Below, in pieces: positions 36,421-44,470 of a DNA stretch of 64,000 bases. Position numbers and translations under genes: made by a program. The notes beneath the pieces were generated by a model. The model was not told the DNA's origin. It did not search any database and saw nothing but the letters and a program-made list of their open reading frames with translations. Position 1 is the stretch's first letter. The number at the start of each line of letters is the position of its first letter. The DNA comes from Flammeovirgaceae bacterium UBA7330 (GTDB lineage Bacteria; Bacteroidota; Bacteroidia; Cytophagales; Cyclobacteriaceae), in NCBI GenBank assembly GCA_002471275.1, contig DKPQ01000024.1, forward strand, positions 1 through 64,000. Direction: 5' to 3'.

Positions 36421-37551
36421 ATGAATTTTAAACTGGAAAATACGGATGCAAAATCAGGAGCACGCGCTGGTAATTTAGAAACGGCTCATGGTAAAATACA
36501 AACACCCATTTTTATGCCTGTGGGGACAGCCGGTACGGTAAAGGCCGTCCACCAGCGAGAGCTCAAAGAGGATATACACGCCCAGATTATACTGGGCAAT
36601 ACTTACCACCTGTATTTACGGCCAGGCCTGGACATCATCCGTGAAGCTGGTGGATTGCATAAGTTTAATGGTTGGGACGGTCCCATTTTGACTGATAGTG
36701 GTGGGTATCAGGTATATTCATTAGGTGATAACAGAAAGATTACCGAGAAGGGGGTAATATTTCAGTCACATATCGATGGGTCAAAGCATACTTTCACCCC
36801 TGAAAATGTGATGGATATCCAGCGAACGATTGGAGCGGATATCATCATGGCCTTTGATGAATGCACCCCATATCCCTGTGAAAAAGATTATGCTGAAAAG
36901 TCCATGCATATGACGCATCGGTGGCTGGATCGGTGTATCAATCATTTCAACAACACTACTGAGCATTATGGTTATGCTCAGTCTTTATTCCCCATTGTTC
37001 AGGGAAGCACTTATCCAGATCTAAGGGAGCAAAGTGCTACAGTTGTTGCAGAGAAAAATTGTGAGGGCAATGCCATTGGAGGATTATCTGTTGGAGAACC
37101 GCATGAAGATATGTATGCCATGACCTCCCTGGTTTGTGACATACTTCCGAAAGATAAGCCTCGTTACTTAATGGGTGTGGGCACTCCTGAGAATATTCTT
37201 GAGTGCATTGCGTTAGGTGTAGACATGTTTGACTGTGTGATGCCCACAAGAAATGCTAGAAATGGAATGATGTTTACCAGTCAGGGTATCATTAATATCA
37301 GGAATGAAAAGTGGAAATCTGATTATTCGGCCATCGACCCTCAAATAGGTGGTTACAGCAGTACGTTTTATAGTAAAGCTTATCTTAGACATCTGATATT
37401 GAGCAATGAGATTCTTGGAGCTCAAATAGCTACCTTGCAAAACCTTTCTTTCTACCTGTGGCTGGTTGGTCAGGCGAGAAGTAAAATTATAGCGGGGGAT
37501 TTTGCCTCATGGAAAAATAAGATGGTAAAGGTTGTTTCCACCAAATTGTGA
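36421..37551 (+). CDS. tgt: Queuine tRNA-ribosyltransferase
   Basis: A 376-residue enzyme that swaps guanine 34 for preQ1 in tRNAs for Asp, Asn, His and Tyr. Active-site motifs are present: DSGGYQVYSL, the nucleophile aspartate in VDMFDCVMPTRNARNG, and GGLSVGEPHEDMY. The usual C-terminal CxCxxC...H zinc site is absent: the segment reads AIDPQIGGYSSTFYSKAYLRHL, without cysteines. The ATG at 36421 is preferred over a TTG nine bases earlier. A TAnnTTTG element at 36407-36414 lies just before it. It overlaps the LptF/G gene by four bases. Confidence 0.9.
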   Translation: MNFKLENTDAKSGARAGNLETAHGKIQTPIFMPVGTAGTVKAVHQRELKEDIHAQIILGNTYHLYLRPGLDIIREAGGLHKFNGWDGPILTDSGGYQVYSLGDNRKITEKGVIFQSHIDGSKHTFTPENVMDIQRTIGADIIMAFDECTPYPCEKDYAEKSMHMTHRWLDRCINHFNNTTEHYGYAQSLFPIVQGSTYPDLREQSATVVAEKNCEGNAIGGLSVGEPHEDMYAMTSLVCDILPKDKPRYLMGVGTPENILECIALGVDMFDCVMPTRNARNGMMFTSQGIINIRNEKWKSDYSAIDPQIGGYSSTFYSKAYLRHLILSNEILGAQIATLQNLSFYLWLVGQARSKIIAGDFASWKNKMVKVVSTKL

Positions 37552-38624
37552 TGAAGAAGATTGATCGATATATCCTTAAGAAGATGCTCACAACATTTGT
37601 GTTTGTGATGGTCATCCTGGTATTGATCATTTGTATCATCGATTTCACAGAAAAGAACGATAAGTTCATCAAGCACGAGGTACCAGCGAAAATGATCATG
37701 CATTACTACCTCACTTTTATTCCATATTTTGCCATTCTGCTTACACCCATTACTTCTTTTATCGCCACTGTTTTTATTACAGCCAAGATGGCGGCAAAAA
37801 CCGAAGTGATCGCCATACTGGCTTCAGGGGTTAGTTTTCGCAGAATGATGGTGCCTTACTTTATTGGAGCTACACTGATTGCTGTCAGTAGCTTTTTCCT
37901 AATCAACTATGTGATCCCGGATGGCAATAAATTTCGGATCCCTTTCGAGTTGGAATACCTCAACCGGCCTTTCTACTTCAGTGACAGAGATATCCATTTT
38001 AAAGTAGGTGAAGAGAGCTATATCTATATCAACAGGTACAACAACCGAAGTGATGTGGGATATTCGGTAACCCTGGAGAAGATTGTAGAGGAAGAGTTGT
38101 TGGAAAAATTGAGTGCTACCAGGATCAAGTGGGATTCTACATCCGGTAAGTGGACCCTGATGGATTGGGAGCATCGTGTTCTGGTGGAAGATGGCGAAAT
38201 TTTGACAGAGGGCAGGGAATTAGACACACTGCTCAATCTATCACCGGCAGATTTTAAGAATAAAGAACGATTGTGGGAAACACTCACGCTTCCTGAGCTG
38301 AATGCCTACATTGAGTTGCAGCAGTCCCGGGGGGCAGATGACGTACAGATCTATCAGATAGAAAAGTATATACGGTTTATGCAGCCTTTCACGGTGCTTA
38401 TACTTTGTTTCATAGGGCTCATAGTTTCTGCTAAGAAAAGTAGGCAGGGAACAGGGTACCAAATAGCTCTGGGTTTTATCATCGCTTTCGCTTTTGTGAT
38501 TGCCTTTGTGCTGGCCAAAGCCATCGCTGAGGCAGGTTCGATGGATCCTTTGCTCGCAGTATGGCTTCCAAATATTGTTTTTACTGGAGTGGGGTTGCTC
38601 CTATATAATACAGTCCCCAGATAA
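37548..38624 (+). CDS. LptF/LptG family permease
   Basis: A 358-residue YjgP/YjgQ-type inner-membrane protein of the LPS export ABC transporter. Three N-terminal membrane helices, a periplasmic beta-jellyroll domain (residues about 115-270) and three C-terminal helices are visible. Family phrases include KKMLTTFVFVMVILVLI, LLTPITSFIATVFITAKMA and the end phrase VWLPNIVFTGVGLLLY. It pairs with LptB, LptC and the OstA-like protein at 59626. It overlaps tgt by four bases (ATGA). Confidence 0.9.
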   Translation: MMKKIDRYILKKMLTTFVFVMVILVLIICIIDFTEKNDKFIKHEVPAKMIMHYYLTFIPYFAILLTPITSFIATVFITAKMAAKTEVIAILASGVSFRRMMVPYFIGATLIAVSSFFLINYVIPDGNKFRIPFELEYLNRPFYFSDRDIHFKVGEESYIYINRYNNRSDVGYSVTLEKIVEEELLEKLSATRIKWDSTSGKWTLMDWEHRVLVEDGEILTEGRELDTLLNLSPADFKNKERLWETLTLPELNAYIELQQSRGADDVQIYQIEKYIRFMQPFTVLILCFIGLIVSAKKSRQGTGYQIALGFIIAFAFVIAFVLAKAIAEAGSMDPLLAVWLPNIVFTGVGLLLYNTVPR

Positions 38625-38650
38625 AAAAAACCTGACTCAGATGAGCCAGG
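38623..38650 (-). terminator. Rho-independent terminator for the fasciclin gene
   Basis: On the minus strand CCTGGCTCATCTGAGTCAGG (38650-38631) folds into a 9-bp hairpin with one mismatch and is followed by an eight-T run. It lies 27 bases past the fasciclin stop. The same hairpin could weakly terminate the lptF/G unit on the + strand. Confidence 0.8.
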
Positions 38651-38676
38651 CTTTCTAAACCACATTCAAAAAACAC

Positions 38677-40920
38677 CTAAGGTAATAAGACCTTGTCTAT
38701 CACATGGATCACTCCATTGGTGGCTAATACGTTGAGCAGAGAAGCATCACCGCTGAGGTTTGCTGCTGCTCCCGACCCATCTGTGATTGTTCCGGCTGTA
38801 GCATCAATATTGATATCGCCATTCAGGGTAGTTGCTGCACCAGTGGCAAGATCCGAAGAAAACACCCTTGCTGAGGCAATTACATGGTGCTGTAGCACGG
38901 CTGTCAAAGTAGCAAGTGGAATATCATCCACTGTATCCCAGCTGGCATCGGTGTCCAAAAGCGCCTGGAATGCTGCATCTGTTGGAGCAAACACTGTATA
39001 GTCACCTTCTCCGGATAGGGCAGCCAGCAGATCAGTGGCTTCGCCACTTGTTCTGGCTACTGCTGCTACCAACTGAGTGAATTCATCCGGATCAAAACTT
39101 TGAGCTATTTCTACAATGTTATTTGCCGGTGGTAGAATGGTTCTGTCAATGACATGTACCACACCATTGCTACCCTGTATGTCTGTGATAGTCACCTGAG
39201 TGCTACCATTGATGAATACTCCTACTCCGGTCCCTTTATTGGATAGATAGAAAGTTCCGCCTAATGATTCGATTGCAGAAGCACCTACGCCAGTTGTTGG
39301 TAGGTCAGCGGCATACACAATGCCATCAATTACGTGGTATTTAAGCACTGCACTTAGAGTGGCACCATCGGGTAATTCAGTGATACCTGCAGCCTCAAAA
39401 GCGGCATTGGTGGGAGCAAAAAGTGTTAGTCCGTCCCCAGTTCCGGTTCCTAGCAGTACAGACAGAATATCCTCGTCAGCAGCTTCGACCGCAGCAATCA
39501 ATGTTGAGAAATCTTTGTTGAAATATGCAGGAGCGACGATAGTACCCACTACAGGAGCTATTGAAGGGGGTACCATTACATCATCAATAATATGGACAAC
39601 TCCATTGAGCGCATCAACATCTGCTGTGGAAACTTCCGAACCACTGATGAATACTCCACCGTCAAGACTTACTGTAATATCTTCGCCGGATACTGTAGTG
39701 GCAGTCTGACCATCAGTAAGATCCGTAGAGAATACTTCTGCTCCTGAAATCACGTGGTACTCAAGAATTTTTCTTACCACAGACTCAGGAATGTCATTTA
39801 GATCTGATTGGCCTATCGCAGCCAATAAACCTGCAAATGCCTCATTAGTCGGTGCGAATACAGTAAATGGACCATTTCCATCAAGTGTTTCGAGTAAGTC
39901 TGGAAACAATGATAGTGCTGTAACTAAAGTACTCAGACTCTCTGTCGCTGAAGCAATGGTTACAATTTTATCTGCAACAAACCCTTCAGGGATCAAAACT
40001 TCATCAATGATGTGTACAACTCCGTTGGTTGCTTTGATATCAGCATTCACTACAGTTGCTGATCCATTGATCACAACTCCTGAGCTTACATCGATATCGA
40101 TATCACCATTTAATGTAGCGACTACACCTGAAGAAAGGTCGGTCGATAATACAGATCCACTTACCACATGATATTGTAAAATTTCTGCAAGCTCAGCTGG
40201 ATTGTCAAGTAAGTAATCAAGTACACCTTCAGGTAAATTTTCGAAGGCATCGTTTGTTGGAGCGAAGACTGTAAAAGGTCCGTCTCCCTGAAGTGTAGTA
40301 ACCAGGTCTGCAGTAGTCAGCGCTGTCACCAAAGTACTTAAGTTCGAAGTTCCCTGGGCTAGTTCAATGATGTCATCTGTTGGAGGAAGCTCAAATCCAG
40401 CCGGAATCAACACCTCATCTATGATATGCACTACTCCATTGGTAGCTTCTACATCTGCTGTGGTCACATTAGCTGTTCCATTAATTGTAACACCTGAGCC
40501 CACGTTTACTTCAATATTTCCGTTGAGCGTGGCCACTGTACCGGTGGAAAGATCTGAAGACATGACTTTGCCACTCACTACATGGTATTGAAGAACTGCT
40601 GCCAGTTCTGATGGGTTATCAAGTAAATACGCTAAAACACCATCTGGTAAATCATTGAACGCATCGTTTGTTGGAGCAAAAACGGTGAAAGGTCCATCAC
40701 CTTCAAGCGTAGCAGTTAGATCAGCAGCAACGATTGCTGTCACAAGGGTACTTAAGGAAGGAGTGCCCTCTGCTAACTCAATGATGTTTTCATCTGGACC
40801 CATATCGTCCATGTCATCATCGTCATTACAGGCAGAGATGGTTAGAAGTGACGCTGCCATTGCCAGCAATACCAGCAATTGCATATTGATTTTCTTTAAT
40901 ACTGTTTTTTTCATGATCAC
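38677..40920 (-). CDS. Five-domain fasciclin (FAS1) lipoprotein
   Basis: A 747-residue lipoprotein with the lipobox LTISAC at C31, followed by an acidic linker rich in Asp. Five FAS1 adhesion domains run at about 45-173, 183-310, 320-465, 475-610 and 615-747. Each has the core motif FTVFAPTNDAF or a variant, then a YHVV or YHVI strand and a closing NGVVHIIDEVLIP. Domains 1 and 2 are very similar, which points to recent duplication. Such proteins mediate surface adhesion. Long open frames on the opposite strand are an artefact of the biased composition. Confidence 0.9.
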   Translation of the reverse strand: MIMKKTVLKKINMQLLVLLAMAASLLTISACNDDDDMDDMGPDENIIELAEGTPSLSTLVTAIVAADLTATLEGDGPFTVFAPTNDAFNDLPDGVLAYLLDNPSELAAVLQYHVVSGKVMSSDLSTGTVATLNGNIEVNVGSGVTINGTANVTTADVEATNGVVHIIDEVLIPAGFELPPTDDIIELAQGTSNLSTLVTALTTADLVTTLQGDGPFTVFAPTNDAFENLPEGVLDYLLDNPAELAEILQYHVVSGSVLSTDLSSGVVATLNGDIDIDVSSGVVINGSATVVNADIKATNGVVHIIDEVLIPEGFVADKIVTIASATESLSTLVTALSLFPDLLETLDGNGPFTVFAPTNEAFAGLLAAIGQSDLNDIPESVVRKILEYHVISGAEVFSTDLTDGQTATTVSGEDITVSLDGGVFISGSEVSTADVDALNGVVHIIDDVMVPPSIAPVVGTIVAPAYFNKDFSTLIAAVEAADEDILSVLLGTGTGDGLTLFAPTNAAFEAAGITELPDGATLSAVLKYHVIDGIVYAADLPTTGVGASAIESLGGTFYLSNKGTGVGVFINGSTQVTITDIQGSNGVVHVIDRTILPPANNIVEIAQSFDPDEFTQLVAAVARTSGEATDLLAALSGEGDYTVFAPTDAAFQALLDTDASWDTVDDIPLATLTAVLQHHVIASARVFSSDLATGAATTLNGDINIDATAGTITDGSGAAANLSGDASLLNVLATNGVIHVIDKVLLP

Positions 40921-40981
40921 TCAGTTTAATTGTTAATCTGTTTATGATTGTAATGACTCAAACCTCAGGATGAATTAAAAT

Positions 40982-41010
40982 GTTTAACTATAAGGTATAA
41001 AAAGTTAAAC
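40982..41010. promoter_or_regulatory. Inverted repeat upstream of the fasciclin gene
   Basis: GTTTAACT (40982-40989) and AGTTAAAC (41003-41010) are exact inverted copies around a 13-base AT-rich spacer, 62 bases upstream of the fasciclin start. It could be an operator or part of its promoter region. Confidence 0.35.
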
Positions 41011-41130
41011 AAAAAAAATATTTAATTAAAAAATGCGCTTATATATAGCTTAATGGCTGATTTTTGTGTAAAATAAATTAAACAGAATAATTATTTTTTT
41101 GACAGTGGAAATTCTATTTTGTTTTACAGA

Positions 41131-41149
41131 AGTGATCCAGTAGATCACT
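41131..41149. promoter_or_regulatory. Inverted repeat upstream of the nucleotide cyclase
   Basis: AGTGATC (41131-41137) and GATCACT (41143-41149) are exact inverted copies around CAGTA, 52 bases before the cyclase start. This is a candidate regulatory dyad in the 280-base divergent region, which otherwise holds no gene. Confidence 0.35.
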
Positions 41150-41200
41150 GGGAGTAGACTGACCATTCATTGGGTCGGTTCATTTCATTATTTTCGTCTC

Positions 41201-42460
41201 ATGGTCGATCCATTCCTCAATATTGAAATTATCAAGTCGGAGAAAAAAAGGCTTGAAGTATTCATGGGAGTGTTGTTATCCGGGCTCGCAATTACCATTG
41301 TTGTTAGACTTTTTCAACTGGAGGAATTAAAAATAACATTTGAGAATGACCGATCCTATATCACCCTCATGGCAGCGATTGCTTTAATGAACGGATTTAT
41401 TTTCCTTTCAAGGTCATGGGTGATCAGGGTTTTAAGATCAGGAAGGAGACTGACTAAAAGATACTTTTGGCTTACCGCAGGAATGGAAGTGATGATCCCG
41501 TCATTGTGGTTGGTGGTAGTCGCACTGGAAGAACAATCCGCATACTTTTTAGACTCCCCTGCTATATTTATGTATTTTGTTTTGATCATCGTATCCTCAA
41601 TGCACTTAAACTTCTGGATAAGTGCAGCTATGGGGCTCTTGATTGGAGTGTTTTATGCGGGGTATACCTATTGGGTGACCACTTCGTATTCAATGACGTA
41701 TAATCTCCCGATTTTTATTTTTTATGTCCGGGCTGCAGTGTATGTCATCGCAGGTGTATGTGCTGGATTGGTAGCAATGGAGCTGAGGAATCGGTTAAGT
41801 GCAACACATCAGCATATGCAGGAAAAAGAAGAAATCGAAGGTTTGTTTAGTCAGCAGATCTCTCCTCAGTTGGTTAAGGTGCTGAAGGAAAAGAAGGACT
41901 ACACGGCACGTTTAGAGGCTGTATTGGTGTTTTTAGATATCAGGGATTTTACAGAAAAAGTACAACATCTATCACCTGAGGAGGTAAATGAATTTCAAAA
42001 TCATTTTTTTTCTCCGATCATTCAAATCATTAATGACAACAAGGGTATTGTAAACCAGATCATGGGAGATGGGTTAATGGCCACTTTTGGGGTTCCTAAG
42101 ATTGATAACCTATACCCTCAATATGCCTGGAAGGCCGTGGAATCGATCTTAATGTTTATTGAGCAATTCAGGAAGGAGAATAAAGAACATCAACTCCTGG
42201 ATGTTGGGATAGGCATGCATATTGGGGAAGTGCTGGTTGGCAACATCGGGACAGACACAAGGAAACAGCTTTCTATTTCGGGGAAAGCCGTGATCGTGGC
42301 ATCCCGAATAGAACAGTTCAACAAAGAATTAAATAGTACGCTGCTGATGTCTGGTGAGTTATACCAGTTATTAGCGGGTGAAATCGGAAATTATAAATCC
42401 AAATCCTCCTATAAACTCAAGGGAATAGACGAGGAGATTACAATTGTTCAGATCATATGA
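41201..42460 (+). CDS. Membrane class III nucleotide cyclase with atypical active site
   Basis: A 419-residue protein with about six N-terminal membrane helices (residues about 20-195), a short coiled linker and a C-terminal class III cyclase domain (about 235-390). The metal-binding aspartates D246 (FLDIRDF) and D290 (MGDG) and the transition-state arginine R369 (ASRIE) are present. The base-selecting residues differ from classic adenylate cyclases: Q286 replaces Lys and S358 replaces Asp/Thr. The transition-state Asn is I365. So the product, or whether it is active at all, is uncertain. It overlaps ppk by four bases, so translation of the two is likely coupled. Confidence 0.85.
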   Translation: MVDPFLNIEIIKSEKKRLEVFMGVLLSGLAITIVVRLFQLEELKITFENDRSYITLMAAIALMNGFIFLSRSWVIRVLRSGRRLTKRYFWLTAGMEVMIPSLWLVVVALEEQSAYFLDSPAIFMYFVLIIVSSMHLNFWISAAMGLLIGVFYAGYTYWVTTSYSMTYNLPIFIFYVRAAVYVIAGVCAGLVAMELRNRLSATHQHMQEKEEIEGLFSQQISPQLVKVLKEKKDYTARLEAVLVFLDIRDFTEKVQHLSPEEVNEFQNHFFSPIIQIINDNKGIVNQIMGDGLMATFGVPKIDNLYPQYAWKAVESILMFIEQFRKENKEHQLLDVGIGMHIGEVLVGNIGTDTRKQLSISGKAVIVASRIEQFNKELNSTLLMSGELYQLLAGEIGNYKSKSSYKLKGIDEEITIVQII

Positions 42461-44469
42461 GTAAAAAGCTACTGTTCGACCGGGACCTAAGCTGGTTGTC
42501 ATTTAATTATCGTGTACTACTGGAAGCGGATGATCCATCCGTTCCGCTGGTAGAAAGGCTGAGGTTCGCAGCCATATTCTCTTCAAACCTGGATGAGTTT
42601 TTCAGGGTGCGGGTGGCCAACCTTCGCAGGTTAGTCGAGATTGATAAGAAGAAGATCAATAAGAAAATTGATATTGAGCCGGATCGTTTGCTTCAGCAGA
42701 TCCAAAAAGAAGTGGGTACACAATTGAGGTTTTATGGAAAGGTGCTAAGCAAAGTGTTGAAAGAGTTAAAGTCGAAGGGATTGAGTATCAATTATACCGG
42801 AAAGATCCCGATCAGAGACCAGGTCGAATTGAACATCTTTTTCAAAATCAAGTTGATGGGTTATCTCAGAATTCAGAAACTGAAGAAGAAGTCCCTTTTT
42901 TTGGATAACAGGGCCCTGTATTTTGTGGTTTCAACCATTAAATCGGGAGAAGAAATCACGTATATTCTAAACATCCCTTCAAATAAAGTTTCTCGTTTTC
43001 ATACACTCAAATCGAGACAAGGTTCCCGTGTATACTTTATCGATGATATCATTAGAAACAACCTTGATATGGTGTTTCCTGATCATGAAATCAAAGGGTG
43101 TTACAGTATCAAGCTGAACAAAGATGCTGACCTACAGATTGATGATGAATACGAGGGCGACCTGGTCCAAAAAATTGAGAAACAAGTTCAAAAGCGAAAT
43201 CTCGGGGTACCTTCTCGTTTTTTATATGACAGTACCATACCAGCGGAGGTGTTGCAACAGCTGGTAGATGCACTTGATCTGAATGAGGCTGACTTATATG
43301 TCGGGGGTAGGTATCATAACCTGAATGATTTTTTCCAGGTTTCCAGTCCTGATCCGGGATTAGTATATGAAAAGCAGGTGCCGGTATCCAACAAATCGCT
43401 GGATGTCAGGAATTCGTTATTTGAGTCGATCAAAGCACAGGATCAGATCCTTCATTTTCCCTATCAGTCCTACAATTACATCCTTCGGTTTTTTAATGAA
43501 GCAGCCATTCATCCGGATGTCAAAAAAATTGATGTGACATTTTACCGCATGGCGGAAAATAGCATGATTGGTGAGGCTTTGATCAGTGCAGCCAATAATG
43601 GAAAGAAAGTCAATGTCTTCATGGAGGTGAAAGCCAGGTTTGATGAGGAGAATAATCTGCTTTGGGCCAGAAAGATGGAAGCGGCAGGTATCAGCATTCA
43701 TTATAGTATCCCGGGATTAAAAGTACATGCCAAAGCTGCTTTGGTCACCATGAAAAGCAAAGAAGAAGGAACGACTTACTTTGGGTTTTATGGAACAGGC
43801 AACCTGAATGAAGGCACAGCAAAGATTTACTGCGATCATAGTTTGCTCACCAGTAACCCCGGGATGAATGAGGAATTAAAACAGGTTTTTGACTTTTTGA
43901 ACACGCGAAAAAAGCCCCATGCATTTAAGCACTTGATTGTTTCCCAGTTCGGTGCATTGGAGCGGTTTGCCGGGTTGATACAGCGCGAAATGGATAACCA
44001 TGCCAGGGGACTACCTGCAGAAATCATTATTAAGTTGAACAATCTGGAAGAACCTTCTCTGATTGAGAAACTCTATGAGGCTGCAGAATCCGGCGTCAGT
44101 GTAACGCTTATAGTCCGGAGTATTTGTTGCCTGATCCCGGAAACGCATGGTATACGAGTGGTGAGAGTAGTAGATAGGTACCTGGAACATGCCAGGGTCT
44201 TTTACTTTTCCAATGCTGGGGAAGAGGAGCTTTTTATGGGGTCTTCAGACTGGATGAGTAGAAACTTACACAGGCGAGTGGAGGTAACTTTTCCGGTCTA
44301 CCAAAAGCATATCAGGGACCAGGTCAAAGATCTACTGCAAGTACAACTAAAGGATAACACGAAAGCAGTCCGTTTGGACAGTAAAATGAACAATCTAAGG
44401 ATAGCGTCAACGAAACCATATAGAAGAGCCCAGGTGGATACCTATGAATATATCAGAAAGCTAAACTGA
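42457..44469 (+). CDS. ppk1: Polyphosphate kinase 1
   Basis: A 670-residue PPK1 that makes polyphosphate from ATP. The N-terminal helical domain has LSWLSFNYRVLLEA and SSNLDEFFRVRVANLRRL. The catalytic part has the arginine motif VKARFDEENNLLWARKMEAAG, the phospho-histidine H424 in GLKVHAKAALV, and the second histidine in YLEHARVFYF, with MGSSDWMSRNLHRRVEV near the end. The length is close to E. coli Ppk (688). It is coupled to the cyclase gene upstream and ends one base before the convergent HD/DUF5706 gene. No exopolyphosphatase is adjacent. Confidence 0.95.
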   Translation: MSKKLLFDRDLSWLSFNYRVLLEADDPSVPLVERLRFAAIFSSNLDEFFRVRVANLRRLVEIDKKKINKKIDIEPDRLLQQIQKEVGTQLRFYGKVLSKVLKELKSKGLSINYTGKIPIRDQVELNIFFKIKLMGYLRIQKLKKKSLFLDNRALYFVVSTIKSGEEITYILNIPSNKVSRFHTLKSRQGSRVYFIDDIIRNNLDMVFPDHEIKGCYSIKLNKDADLQIDDEYEGDLVQKIEKQVQKRNLGVPSRFLYDSTIPAEVLQQLVDALDLNEADLYVGGRYHNLNDFFQVSSPDPGLVYEKQVPVSNKSLDVRNSLFESIKAQDQILHFPYQSYNYILRFFNEAAIHPDVKKIDVTFYRMAENSMIGEALISAANNGKKVNVFMEVKARFDEENNLLWARKMEAAGISIHYSIPGLKVHAKAALVTMKSKEEGTTYFGFYGTGNLNEGTAKIYCDHSLLTSNPGMNEELKQVFDFLNTRKKPHAFKHLIVSQFGALERFAGLIQREMDNHARGLPAEIIIKLNNLEEPSLIEKLYEAAESGVSVTLIVRSICCLIPETHGIRVVRVVDRYLEHARVFYFSNAGEEELFMGSSDWMSRNLHRRVEVTFPVYQKHIRDQVKDLLQVQLKDNTKAVRLDSKMNNLRIASTKPYRRAQVDTYEYIRKLN

Positions 44470-44470
44470 T

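Noticed and set aside
38693..40936. Several Ser/Thr/Val-rich frames on the plus strand opposite the fasciclin gene
   Set aside because: They mirror the repeated composition of the FAS1 domains and have no start context or motif of their own.
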